Assembly (NCBI GenBank): GCA_026874595.1
Contig: CM049311.1
Location: forward strand, 45,079,676 to 45,143,675
Length of the DNA stretch: 64,000 nt
From: Sipunculus nudus
Taxonomy: Eukaryota; Annelida; Sipuncula; Golfingiida; Sipunculidae
Direction of reading: 5' to 3'
The notes beneath the pieces are model-generated. The model worked only from the letters and a program-made list of their open reading frames with translations, did not search any database and was not told where the DNA came from. The position numbers and the translations under genes are program-made. Shown one piece after another: positions 32,855-43,572 of this stretch; position 1 is the first letter of the stretch; each line of letters begins with the position of its first letter.

Positions 32855-35569
32855 ATGGCAGAAGCGCTAACTAGGCTGTTAGTGCTTTCTCAAAGAGAAA
32901 GAGAAGTGATCCCGGGTCTCACCCAGATCATAGGGGGGCTGCAACAGGCAGCGAGGCACGGGCCTCACGCCCTACGGATGATAGCGGGGCTAATCACTGA
33001 GAGCATCGGTAGCGCGCAGGCGGCGGCCGCGCTGACCGAGACGGAGGGCCGGGGCGCGATCACGGGATCGGCTCCACAGAACCCAGCGGGCGATGGGCCG
33101 TTACACGAGGTAACAAACGCGCCGAGCTCTACGCTGGGTTCCCCGAGCTCGGCACCGGCCACCCCGACCGGGGACGCCAGCTTCGAACTATTTGATGACT
33201 CCCCGGTGAAAAGCAACGAGTCATCCAGGGTGGTGGTAACCCCAGAGACCCCGGAAGTGGTCACCCCGGAGGTCTTGGGGCCGGACAAGGTAGAGACGCC
33301 CGAACGGTCGGGGTCTCTAATTATCGATGTGGGATCGCCTGAGTGGCCGATGGTACTCAGGACACTGTCCCCGAGCCCGACCGAGAGATCGGACCCGGGT
33401 CATACTGGCGAGAATTCTCAAACCAGGGGGTCTGAACTGACGCCCTCAAAAGCCGACCGCGCAGGTGATAACTGGTCGCCCACTAGACTGGAGACCCGGG
33501 ATAATCAAACGGCGGTCGACACCACGGCTCCGAGCTCGCCTGTACGGTCAGGGAGCACGGCGAACAGCCAGCCGAGAGTTACGGTGGCTGATCGAGAAGT
33601 CGAGGGCCCGGTTCAGAGCCAGGATTTGAGGAAATACTGGGTAAGGAGCTTACCAGTAGACCTCAGACAGAACAGCAGAAGGCTTAACAGGCTGGTGACG
33701 GAGTGCACGGGCACCTCCACCTGTACGGTCAAGAGAGATAAGGGAGTAGTGGTAGTCACGCTCCCCGAAACGGCTAGGGAGGCCAGGCCCGACTGGCGCC
33801 CCCTGATCAAGACAGGGCCCAAGGTAGTAGTAGAGCTTGCACGGGGCAGCAAGCAAGCTAAACCAAAGAGCACAAGACTGACATCGGTGGTGGCAAAGGG
33901 AGTGAGTCCGCATATCTCAACGGAGGAGATAATGACGGAGCTCACAGAACAGGGCCTAAAAGCCAAAGAGGTACTCAGGACACTGTCCCCGAGCCCGACC
34001 GAGAGATCGGACCCGGGTCATACTGGCGAGAATTCTCAAACCAGGGGGTCTGAACTGACGCCCTCAAAAGCCGACCGCGCAGGTGATAACTGGTCGCCCA
34101 CTAGACTGGAGACCCGGGATAATCAAACGGCGGTCGACACCACGGCTCCGAGCTCGCCTGTACGGTCAGGGAGCACGGCGAACAGCCAGCCGAGAGTTAC
34201 GGTGGCTGATCGAGAAGTCGAGGGCCCGGTTCAGAGCCAGGATTTGAGGAAATACTGGGTAAGGAGCTTACCAGTAGACCTCAGACAGAACAGCAGAAGG
34301 CTTAACAGGCTGGTGACGGAGTGCACGGGCACCTCCACCTGTACGGTCAAGAGAGATAAGGGAGTAGTGGTAGTCACGCTCCCCGAAACGGCTAGGGAGG
34401 CCAGGCCCGACTGGCGCCCCCTGATCAAGACAGGGCCCAAGGTAGTAGTAGAGCTTGCACGGGGCAGCAAGCAAGCTAAACCAAAGAGCACAAGACTGAC
34501 ATCGGTGGTGGCAAAGGGAGTGAGTCCGCATATCTCAACGGAGGAGATAATGACGGAGCTCACAGAACAGGGCCTAAAAGCCAAAGAGGTCGTGCGGCTC
34601 AGGCACGGGAGGAAACCGGTATGGAAGGTACTCGTGCACTTCCAACAGGGCGAGAGCGCCAAGAAAGCACTCGAGCATGGGTTTCGCTATGGGAGCGAGC
34701 TTATACGCTGCGAGGCTTTCCGAAAGGCTGTTGAGCCGATTCAGTGCCTGAATTGCTACCATTTCGGGCACACGGCCAAAACATGCACTGAGGCTGGCAG
34801 GTGCAGGCATTGCGGCGAGGCAGGCCACTATGCCAAAGATTGTCGAAGGGCGGCCGACAAGAGCAAGCCGAAATGTGCAAATTGTGGGGGCGACCACAGG
34901 GCGATGTACAAGGGTTGTACAGCCTTCAAAGGTGCCCGCCAGAGGCCGATATCGGCAAAACAAGACAAAGTAGGAAAACCTAACAGTAAAAAAGCGGAAG
35001 GAAAGGGTGGTGATACCCAACAGACGGGTGTAACCTATGCCAGGATCGCCGGTGGCTCCCGGGGGCCCGCGGCCTCAGAGGCTGATAGGACCCAGAAGGC
35101 TCCCGCTCCCGAAAGGGGGCAGGGCATGGCTAGCGGTAGCACGTCCACCAGGCTGGCCGGAGGGCGGGCCGCGGCCAAAAACCGCAAGGATACGGACAAG
35201 GGGGCAGCTCCGACGGAGGAGCAAGCCGTGGCTGAAAACCAGGCTCCGTTAGTGATCAAACCAGAAAAACTGATAAAGTTTCTCTGTGAAGTGATCACAG
35301 AAACGCTGAAGTTGGCGAAAGTCGACGAGCCCAGAGAACGAGCCGTAACGGTGGTAAAAAAGTCGGCAACTAGACACCTAGGTCTAGAATTGTCGTGGAC
35401 GGCGCTGTCTGACAGGGGAACGGACAAAGACCGTGAGGAGCCGAAGGCTCGATCGGTAACAGCCAGGAACGCTCCAACCAAAAAGGATAAGGGTAGCTAT
35501 AGGCAACCCAGATCCAAGAAGGCCGGTAGCAACGGTTTTAAGAAGACGGTGGGGGGACGTCATGGTTAA
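32855..35569 (+). CDS. LINE ORF1 protein with internal duplication
   Basis: Nucleic-acid-binding ORF1 protein that coats LINE RNA. 904 codons from ATG 32855 to TAA 35567. Residues 1-166: N-terminal region with helical start and a low-complexity, Pro/Ser/Thr-rich segment. Residues 167-372 and 373-578 are an exact duplicate of 206 residues (618 bp). The second copy runs into a PRE_C2HC-like region (VRLRHGRKPVWKVLVHFQ) and three zinc knuckles: CLNCYHFGHTAKTC (about 631), CRHCGEAGHYAKDC (about 650), CANCGGDHRAMYKGC (about 674). A basic, Lys-rich C-terminus follows. Without the duplicate it would be 698 residues. Its stop overlaps the ORF2 start by 8 bases. Confidence 0.88.
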   Translation: MAEALTRLLVLSQREREVIPGLTQIIGGLQQAARHGPHALRMIAGLITESIGSAQAAAALTETEGRGAITGSAPQNPAGDGPLHEVTNAPSSTLGSPSSAPATPTGDASFELFDDSPVKSNESSRVVVTPETPEVVTPEVLGPDKVETPERSGSLIIDVGSPEWPMVLRTLSPSPTERSDPGHTGENSQTRGSELTPSKADRAGDNWSPTRLETRDNQTAVDTTAPSSPVRSGSTANSQPRVTVADREVEGPVQSQDLRKYWVRSLPVDLRQNSRRLNRLVTECTGTSTCTVKRDKGVVVVTLPETAREARPDWRPLIKTGPKVVVELARGSKQAKPKSTRLTSVVAKGVSPHISTEEIMTELTEQGLKAKEVLRTLSPSPTERSDPGHTGENSQTRGSELTPSKADRAGDNWSPTRLETRDNQTAVDTTAPSSPVRSGSTANSQPRVTVADREVEGPVQSQDLRKYWVRSLPVDLRQNSRRLNRLVTECTGTSTCTVKRDKGVVVVTLPETAREARPDWRPLIKTGPKVVVELARGSKQAKPKSTRLTSVVAKGVSPHISTEEIMTELTEQGLKAKEVVRLRHGRKPVWKVLVHFQQGESAKKALEHGFRYGSELIRCEAFRKAVEPIQCLNCYHFGHTAKTCTEAGRCRHCGEAGHYAKDCRRAADKSKPKCANCGGDHRAMYKGCTAFKGARQRPISAKQDKVGKPNSKKAEGKGGDTQQTGVTYARIAGGSRGPAASEADRTQKAPAPERGQGMASGSTSTRLAGGRAAAKNRKDTDKGAAPTEEQAVAENQAPLVIKPEKLIKFLCEVITETLKLAKVDEPRERAVTVVKKSATRHLGLELSWTALSDRGTDKDREEPKARSVTARNAPTKKDKGSYRQPRSKKAGSNGFKKTVGGRHG
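33353..34588 (+). repeat. Exact 618-bp tandem duplication inside ORF1
   Basis: 33353-33970 and 33971-34588 look identical base for base and keep the frame (206 codons). The left border reads ..GATG|GTACTCAGG, the junction ..AGAG|GTACTCAGG and the right border ..AGAG|GTCGTGCGG, so only GGT is shared at the breakpoint. Either a very recent duplication or an assembly error. Confidence 0.9.
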
Positions 35570-38319
35570 GCTCAGTCTGTGTCATGTAAACGTGAACGGC
35601 CTGTACGGTAGGAGGAACGAGATCCTCAACTATATCCACAGGCACTCAGTAGACATCATGGCCATCAGCGAGACCAAGCTGACCAAAAACGCATCCTTCA
35701 CTGGCTATAACCTGCTACACAGCGGACGGCCAGACGGTAACATGGGTGGTGGAGTGGCTCTCTTAATCAAAGAGAACCTGGTATACCGCCAGACGAACTG
35801 ACTAGGAAGGCTCGATGTAGAGGCTCTAACGGTTAGAGTCGAACCTGTCAGCAGCGGGGACCCGGCAATCGATGTAATAGTGTATTACAATCCACCCCAG
35901 TTGCGGCCCCGGGCCCAGCTTTTCGAAAGGATCAAGAGGAACAGCAGCCACTATGTGGTGCTGGGGGACCTAAACGCCCCACACACCTCATACGGCAGCA
36001 GAGCCTCAAATCTTAACGGAAAGGCACTGATGGATTGCATAGACCGAAACGGTATGGTGATAATGAACGATGGGAGCCCAACAAGGGTCAACCCCACGAC
36101 CGGTAGAACGAACATACTCGATCTGGCAATAGTCTCACCCGAAGTAGGCCTGGTCAGCAAATTCTATGTATGGGAAGATGTAGGCAGCGATCACATGCCA
36201 ATTCATTTAGAGCTCGACTGGAGAGCAAACAGGAAGCCGCCGAGGATGGTTAGACCCTGGAGAAAGGCTAACTGGCGACTATACCAAAATGAATTGGCAG
36301 ACAGGCTCCGAAACATCGCTGAACCATCGACCCCAGAGGGAATCGACTGCCTGGTCGATAAGCTGACCTCGGAGATGAGAGATTGCCTAGATCGGGCGTG
36401 CCCGATGGCGGAACGAAAGAACCGTAACTGGTGGTCATTCATCCCTACGATTAAAGCGCTTGTTAGGGAAAGAAGGCGGATCAGAAGGCTCCAGATCCAA
36501 CTCCAGACAGAGGAGTTAAAATCCCAATACAACGCTATAAGTCGGAAGGTGAAATATGCAATCAAAGCCCAGAAAAAGGCAGAATGGTACGAGTTCACGA
36601 GTAGTATGGACCACAGAATATCCGTGGGCGAATTCTGGCGAAAGGTCCACCAGTATACTGGCTCGCTGAACAAGCCATTGGTCGGAACGACAGACCTAAT
36701 AGGCCCGATGGGATCGGTGGCTAGTACGGAAAAGGACAAGGCTGACTTGTTCGCGGAGACGCTCCGGAACATACACCAGGTCCCAACGGGACCCCAGTTC
36801 GATGACCGAACACAGGAGGAGGTTGATCAGTATGTAAGGCAAGGCGAAAAAGAGTTTTACTCACCTCTGGCAGAGGTGGAGAGCTGCTACGCTCAAATAG
36901 CAGAGGATGAGCCGCTATTGAGAGCGATCACAAAAGCGGAAATCAGCAGGAAGCTGAAAAAACTCAAAAGCAGGAAAGCCCCGGGGGAGGACGGCCTCAC
37001 CAGGGAAGTACTGATCAAACTGCCGGAGGAAGGGCTGGAAGCGCTCACGACAGTGTTCAATGCGTGTCTAAAACTGGGGTACTTCCCGAGGGCATGGAAA
37101 AGAGCTAGCGTGATCATGATCACGAAGCCGGGAAAGGATCGCTGGCTACCGAAAAGCTACCGACCCATCAGCCTACTGCCAATTCTAGGAAAAGTGCTGG
37201 AACGGATAATAGCTGGCAGGATCAGTGGACACCTGGAAAAAGCGGGGTACTTTAACCCGAATCAGAGCGGGTTCCGTGAAGGCAGGTCAACAAATGACCA
37301 ACTATTCAGGCTGACACAGGCGGTAGGGCAATGCCTGCAGCGATCTTGTGATACTATAGGTGTATTCCTAGACGTCGAGAAAGCCTTCGACGCAGTATGG
37401 CGGGATGGTCTAAGGTACAAGATCGCAACGCAGGCTAAACTGCCGGCTCGCATCGTGAGGATTCTCTCATCCTTCCTAAGAGATAGGAAGCTATGGGTCA
37501 GAGTAGGTGACGCTAAGTCGCACGAGATCGAACCCACTGCTGGCACACCACAGGGCTCAGCTCTCAGCCCGCTGCTCTACGTCATATACGTCAACGACAT
37601 GCCTAGCCTGTCCGAGAAAGGGGGAGTCCGCACGGGGGCGACGAGCCAATTTGCGGATGATACTGCGCTATGGACACATAGCAAGAGAGCAGCACCCAGG
37701 CTACAGGCAGGTCTAGACGAAGTGACCGAGTGGTGCGCCAGATGGCGGGTAAGAGTCAATGCGACAAAAACGCAGGCTTGCAAGTTCGGTAGGCAGTAAG
37801 GCTGACAAAGCGCCAGAACTGAAATTGGCCGGAGAACCAATTCAATTCACAGACCAGGTAAAATTCCTGGGGCTGACGGTTGATAAGAGACTCACATGGG
37901 CGGCTCATATAAAGGATATCGAACAGAGGGTCAAAGCGAGACTAAACTGCTTAAGAGTGCTAAAAGCAGGGACAGGGGGCATGTCAACCCAAAGTTTGAT
38001 ATACCTTTATAAAGCCTGGATCAGACCGGTTATGATGTACGGCTGCATAGCCCTGATCTCAGCCAAAGAGCACCACATTAAGACACTTCAACGGCTTCAA
38101 AACAGAGCCTTAAGGACGGCCTTGAGACTCCCGCCTCGAACCCGAGTATCTGTGCTTCACGAGAAGGCAGAAATAGAATATGTGAAAGACCACATTCTAA
38201 GGTTGAGCAAAGGCTATGTCGAAAAGGTGAAGCAAGAGAAGTTCTATAAAGACCTCAAAATGTGGCTCGACTGGCAAAAATCAGTGGCAAACGGAACCCC
38301 AGTATCATCACCCCACTAG
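35562..38319 (+). pseudogene. LINE ORF2: endonuclease and reverse transcriptase, two lesions
   Basis: Starts ATG 35562 (MVKLSLCHVNVNGLYG), overlapping the ORF1 stop, an arrangement that suits reinitiation. APE-type endonuclease: HVNVNGL, AISETKL, VVLGDLNAPH, DLAIVSP, GSDHMPIHL. One in-frame TGA at 35799-35801 cuts it after 79 codons. RT: SYRPISLLPILGKVLERII, NQSGFREGRSTNDQL, FLDVEKAFDAVW (first Asp), GTPQGSALSPLLY, FADDTALW (catalytic pair, about 37651). TAA at 37797 reflects a frameshift between about 37760 and 37797; the C-terminal region continues in the next frame (DQVKFLGLTVDKRLTWAAHI to 38319). Otherwise complete, about 920 codons. Confidence 0.88.
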
Positions 38320-38965
38320 AAAAAGTGGGGGAGGGGTAGAAAGGCTCCGGGCTCTGCAGCGCCCGACTGCAAAAGCAAAATACGGGCCGTCCATCGGATG
38401 AGGACGTAAAATGGCGGTCCCGTGTCCAGAAGGGGATGGGCACGTAAAAGATCCCATACTGTTTTTTAATAGAAGAGTAGGCCAGCCCGTTGCCGGCAGT
38501 ATGGAACCAGGCCCTAAAGAGCCAGCCGTTTGGTGGATAAAAGTTGAGGGGATCCCGAAAGGATCAGGGACAAGGCTCCGAGACGTAAAAACCGGGGGTC
38601 CGGTCAGGACCAGCAGGGACAAGGCTCAAGCATGATGGCACAAGAACCAGTAAAGGCTCCAGAAAAGGCTCCGATCGAACGAACACGGTACCTGGTCGAA
38701 AGGGACAAGGCTCAGGGCAGGACTCACGGTAGTCCAGGGGTAGGCCGGTGACGCTCGGACATTACTGGCTGGTTGCTAGGCTCAGGCTCCCGGGTTTACT
38801 TGGGGGATTCCCCGGTGGTGGTCGGTCAGCGAGGGCGGGCCGGACCTGGCTGGCTGGCGTGTCAGTTCTGGCGACCTCAGTGCAAAGAGGGGGGTACCCG
38901 AAGAGGCAAAACTGCGGCGTAAAAACCCTAGTTATTGCCTGAGCGGTGTAACGGACATGGTCATG
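38320..38965 (+). other. LINE 3' untranslated region with AAGGCTC repeats
   Basis: The motif AAGGCTC(C/A) recurs at about 38341, 38572, 38623, 38653, 38665 and 38707. There is no poly(A); the element ends TAACGGACATGGTCAT just before the target duplication. The repeated motif may be the signal recognised by its own RT, by analogy with other LINE tails (inference). Confidence 0.6.
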
Positions 38966-38976
38966 GTGTCAAATCA

Positions 38977-39106
38977 CCTTAGTCTGTTCTTAGAGTGGTC
39001 AGCTCTCTTCGCCATTGGAATTTTATAAAGGATTATTTATATTTACTTTTGGATACTTTACACTGCATTGGAATATATATACTGAATCGGATAACTTTAC
39101 CAACAT
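38977..39106 (+). repeat. Element D 5' LTR, second piece
   Basis: CTTAGTCTGTTCT.AGAGTGG to GATAACTTTACCAACAT matches 52054-52137 plus 53837-53909. It contains the empty site for the tandem-core element (GATTATTTATATTTAC at about 39031-39046). Confidence 0.85.
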
Positions 39107-39401
39107 AAAAGGTATCGCGATAAATAAGGAAAAACATAAAATATCAAGATATGCAGATGATACGTAATTGTTTATAGAAAGAAGTCCTGAGGTTATTAAA
39201 GAAACCAATGATCAGTTCAGCCGATTCCACTCTATAAGTGGTCTAAAAATTAATTTGGAAAAGACTTTAATCATGCCCATTGGAAACCATGAACATGGAA
39301 AAAATGAAATAATTAATATAGACACAATAAGATATAATAGTCTTATACATGCAATACCAAATAAATGGAGAAGAGAAATAAATAATTACTACTATGAGGG
39401 A

Positions 39402-39481
<80 letters not shown>

Positions 39482-39565
39482 TAGATTAATTCAACATGCA
39501 AACTCTACAAATCTTTTTTATAATGAACTTTTTGCGATGAAATGCACTCAGCCAGAAAATAGTAT
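39107..39565 (+). pseudogene. L1-type LINE RT fragment
   Basis: Reads GIAINKEKHKISRYADDT, a stop TAA at 39165-39167, then LFIERSPEVIKETNDQF and SGLKINLEKTLIMPIG, the YADD box and the following helix of L1/Tx1-like RT. A long (AT)n run (39404-39475) has expanded in it. It is cut by element E at 39566. Confidence 0.75.
39404..39475. repeat. (AT)n microsatellite, about 72 bp
   Basis: Perfect alternating AT within LINE RT-derived sequence, hence younger than that insertion. Translates to Tyr-Ile repeats and is not meaningful coding sequence. Confidence 0.9.
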
Positions 39566-39928
39566 TGTTATAAGATCCGTCCAGCTAGCGATCCCTCCCG
39601 CTAGCCACCAGCGACAGCCACGCGGGTTTTTTTCCCGCGTGACCGGCCCAACCCCGGCATACTAGCCGTCTGGATTTCCTAACGTGTTTGAACGGTCGCG
39701 ACCTGGTTGAGTTCCTCCCGATTGAGACCCCTCAGACCACGGGACAATCTGTTAGACTTAATTATTAGCTACACCACGATAGTGATTAGAAGCACCAAGA
39801 TATATAGTGATTAGTGATTCATGTACTGCGGAGTGGCACGGACATAAACTTTGTTTGGACAGATTTATCTCGATATTTTGACACACTGATGGACTAACCC
39901 GCTCGGATTATCAATTCGGATCGTGTCA
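39566..39928 (+). repeat. Element E 5' LTR with CG-rich hairpin
   Basis: TGTTATAAGATCC to CGGATCGTGTCA. Contains CACGCGGG-T(7)-CCCGCGTG near 39617-39642, a strong hairpin with a T loop; also kept in the 3' LTR (loop T6). GCTAGCG..CGCTAGC forms a second inverted repeat near 39586-39605. Confidence 0.9.
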
Positions 39929-39930
39929 AC

Positions 39931-39947
39931 TGGTACCAGGAGTGGGG
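39931..39947 (+). promoter_or_regulatory. Element E primer-binding site
   Basis: TGGTACCAGGAGTGGGG begins two bases after the 5' LTR, the normal spacing. The tRNA is not identified. Confidence 0.6.
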
Positions 39948-41525
39948 TGGTCATCTTCTTCTACAGGGAATAATCCTAAAAATTGACGGTAGGCCAACGA
40001 CCGAGTGAGTACAAACATCTGTTGTTTTGCATGAGAAGTCTATGTCCCCGTGCTGATAATCGTCATAGGCGAAACCATTCGCTAAGAAAAAACTTGCGAA
40101 TTAATTTCGCGAGGCACATCAACATTATCAAAGCTTCTAATAGCAAAAACTATTCGCCGACACAACTGCTCAGTTGCATGAAAACTCGCCCTAACGGAGG
40201 TATATATTAAGCGAAGTTTCACTCGCTTCTTGCCAAAACTTAGATCAAAGTTGTACATTCATGATAAACAGCTCAATCTGATATCCGAAAGTTTCTGGGA
40301 CTCATAAAACATTTAATAAGCATTCAGCCACATATAACGAGCTCGGTGAAGTGTTCTGCTGGACTAGCAACGTATAGCAGGATAAATAATTCTAAGGAGA
40401 GAGGCAGACATACTGTTATCAGCATATACCCCCCTCTCTTGACAAAAACAATCATAGGGGTGCATTCCTCACGCTTAGCGGTTGTCCGACCTGCAGGTCA
40501 AGGAAGCTGCATTGCGCTAAACATCGCGACGGCCACAAGCATCCAAGGTCAGGATATACGATAACAATACGTATAACGGCCCCGGGCACCTCTGTGGCAC
40601 TAGTGACTGTTTGTAACTTGGGCCGTGTCAACTGTTAACTTTCCTTCCGTACATCCCAGCGTGAGAAGGACTGGCTACTGGTACTTGAATTTCCAGATAT
40701 TTTCGTGCTGAATGACAGCGCCCGCTGGACAGGACCCCCAGGGAAGCTGCACCAACAAGACCTTGTACGGTGGCCCATACGTGCTGTCCTGTTTAACTGT
40801 TAAAATCGAATTAATTATCATGAAAGATTATATAAATCTATTAATTTAATTAATTGATTAATTAAAATGGATTAAATTAATTGATAAATTAAATTAATTA
40901 ATTTCGTTTTTGTTAAATAACTTAATTTAAATAATTGGTTTTATCAATACTTTTAGTAATTTCGTCATCACTTCGGCATACATTAATAATTCTGTATCTA
41001 GCAAGTCCATATGGTGGCTTATAGTTGCTACCCTGTGAATTACATGCATAGTTTTTTTTTTCATCTAATAATTTTCATCTTCCTTCCATGACTAAATTAT
41101 TGACTGTAGTCAGTTAGCTGTTTTGCGTCATCCTCGTCATCCAATTACAAACATATTTGTTTGGTAACTGTATGATAATGCAAAAGAATCTTTCAAAATA
41201 AAATAATAAAACGCATCAAACACCTCACGGTGGAAGTTTGACTTTGCATTGTTTTTGAATTTGTGATAATAAAAATAAGTATATAAATAGCTAAATAAAA
41301 TACTTCAAAGACTTCGTGGAAAAGATTTTACTCTGTGTCACCTTTAAACTTGGAGATAGCGTCGCTATTGACATTGTGCTCAGCACTGCATGTGCAAATT
41401 CTCGTAAACTTTCACTATTATTTAAAATTTGTAAAGCATCTCCCAAAATATATATCATTTTTAGTTGGTAATTTTGACTAACATCGGTGAGTGTTTCAAA
41501 ACATTTGGATTAAAAATCAAACAAA
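39948..41525 (+). other. Element E long leader, no gene seen
   Basis: About 1.6 kb between primer-binding site and gag. It contains a TTAATTAA-rich stretch (40805-40925). Frames are short and without motifs. It may hold packaging and dimerisation signals or an older insertion; I see no duplication proving the latter. Confidence 0.5.
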
Positions 41526-42738
41526 ATGCCGGTAGGACATCGCCGTGGGTGTGGAAGTGCTGATGATGATCATTCAACAACAAGCCCAGGAGCGACAAAC
41601 AGCCTTGCTCATGGAAACTCAGGCTGCGTTGCTGCGCCGCTTGGATACCCTCCAACTATCATCTCCTACACCTCTAGATGACCCTCAGCCGGAAGGCCCC
41701 GAACGAAAGCCACAGGGTGCCGCTGCCCTGGAGCTACAGCCGTCTTCAGAGCGAACTCGCCCATTCGACTCTAATCGAGAGCAGCGTGACCGGGCCAATG
41801 GGAGCCGAGACAGAGGCCAGATGAGAGCTATCCAAACTAACATGGAGGTTCCAGCTGAGTTGGAAATTCCAAGCCCAGACCTAAGGCCTCCAGTAAGTGG
41901 CAGAAGTCCTGATGACGTGCGAGATCTATACAGGTTTCAGGACCTGACTGACGACATGCCTCCATCACGCAGAGTAGATCATGACCTTGAGCGGCAACTT
42001 CGGGTTATTGACGACGGGGAAAGAGAAGCTGGCTATCGACGCCCTAGGCCTCGAGAACGTGCGAGAGCCCAAGATCACGAGGCCAGGATCCGTGGTTAGG
42101 CGCCTAATCCCAGAAACGAACCACCGAGGGCAAAACTACCAATGTTCGACGGTAAGGAGGATTGGGAGGCCTTCATCATGTCCTTCGAGAGAACAGCTCG
42201 AAGGTATGGATGGGGTCCATATGAGAAGGCGGACCGACTGTAAGAGAGTCTCGGAGGGAGTGCCCTGCGGTACATAAGCCTTCTACCTGGCGGAATCCCA
42301 GAGGAGTACGAACAACTGCGTCATTACCTGGCACAAAGGTTCGGTCGTCGAGAGCCCCCCTCAACTGCGAGGCACAAGTTGGATGAATATCGGCAAGGGA
42401 GTGAAAGCACAGAGGAGTATGCGGAAGAAGTACAACGTATGGTTAGCATAGCTTACCCGGGGGTGGACCTTGCTATGCAAGAACAACTAGCTGCGGATTA
42501 CTTCCTGCGAGGGTACAAGAATGCCCGGCTGGCCTATGATGTCATGAACCAAAGGCCAGCCACCCTATCGGAAACACTGGACTTGATAGACGCCTATCAA
42601 CACCATTATAAGGTGACTATAGGAAGACCCATGATAGTGCTCGAGGCCGAACTCGACGCGTCTCCTGGGCAGAGGAACCGCATCTGTGCTCCCAGTCAAA
42701 AGAGGAGGCCCATTTCACTGAAAGTGGTATCAAGATGA
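41526..42738 (+). pseudogene. Element E gag
   Basis: The main frame covers 41545-42099 (a Gln/Glu-rich coiled-coil-like start, QQQAQERQTALLMETQAALL, then a polar linker) and ends at TAG. From about 42112 another frame gives the gag core: KLPMFDGKEDWEAFIMSFE, a stop at 42241-42243, GSALRYISLLPGG, STEEYAEEVQRMVSIAYPG, YDVMNQRPATLSETLDLID. It ends at TGA 42736. The capsid-like core is well kept; at least two lesions. Confidence 0.8.
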
Positions 42739-43372
42739 AGCTGGATGCAGGATTGCTGAAACAAAATTAGAAGCTGATTGAAAGGCTGGATGACAAGATA
42801 GAACATCTATGGAAGAAAATAGAGGAGAAGCTGACTAGTAACCAAGGCAGGGAAATCCAACGTCATGAGACCAGAGGCAATGGCGCTAGAAGAAGTCTTA
42901 AGCCCTTTTGCCCATCGATCCAGGACCCCAAGCCCAAAGAATTAACCTGGGGTGGAGTGTTTCCGCTGTGGTCAACATGGTCATTACCAAAAGGATTGTC
43001 CTATGCAACGCACTCCCTACCCCCTGCGTCAGACACCGTCGGAAAACTAGCAGAGGCCAGATCTGAACACACAGATCTGGCCAGGAAGAAATCAACTAGT
43101 CATGAGCAGGGCCCATTAATCAGCATTGGGAGAACAGAACGTCATGGACCAACCATTCTCCTCCCCTTACTGATCAATGGTAGGGAAGTTGATGTTGATT
43201 CAGTTTGGGAACACCACAATGGACTGGAATGTGTACGTGGCACCCATTCGTGATGAAATTCTTCTATGACTCGATTTATTACAAGAAGCAGACATAACCA
43301 TCCATGCACGAGGGAGTATCTTTATCAAGGGGGAACCTTTACCAGTCGAGTAATACTCGAGAAGGGAAGGTC
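42739..43372 (+). pseudogene. Element E nucleocapsid and protease remnant
   Basis: One zinc knuckle, CFRCGQHGHYQKDC at about 42963-43005, is readable after a basic region. Downstream, PLLINGREVDV (about 43168-43200) is the start of a retropepsin, but the active-site DTG region is frameshifted/altered. No RT, RNase H or integrase text follows before the polypurine tract AGGAAGGGGGCAG (43560-43572). Confidence 0.7.
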
Positions 43373-43572
43373 ATATGACATAGCAAATGTGTGTTAAACT
43401 GAAAAATTACACTTGGAAGCAGGGATGGAATACCTTGCAACTGGATCAGTTAACTGAATTGTTGAAGGTCAGGATGCGGTAATGGAACCAGTTTTATTTT
43501 AGAATTTGCAACATAACCGTTAAACAGGATTAGTGAGTGCTGAAGGGACTCAGCACAGCAGGAAGGGGGCAG

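Larger units (their letters stand above)
31968..38965 (+). mobile_element. Full-length Jockey-type LINE (7.0 kb)
   Basis: Bounded by an exact 11-bp duplication GTGTCAAATCA (31957-31967; 38966-38976). The uninterrupted sequence is represented in the other LTR of element D at about 52045-52060. It has an 887-bp 5' leader, ORF1 with three zinc knuckles, ORF2 with endonuclease and reverse transcriptase, and a 646-bp 3' leader-less tail without poly(A). GC content is clearly above its surroundings. Only one stop and one frameshift in ORF2 and an intact ORF1, so it is recent. No RNase H domain is seen after RT. Placement in the Jockey/I/R1 group is by ORF1 knuckles and RT wording. Confidence 0.9.

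Noticed and set aside
39168-39665. 165-codon plus frame
   Set aside because: It joins LINE RT text, an (AT)n run and the start of an LTR; not one gene.
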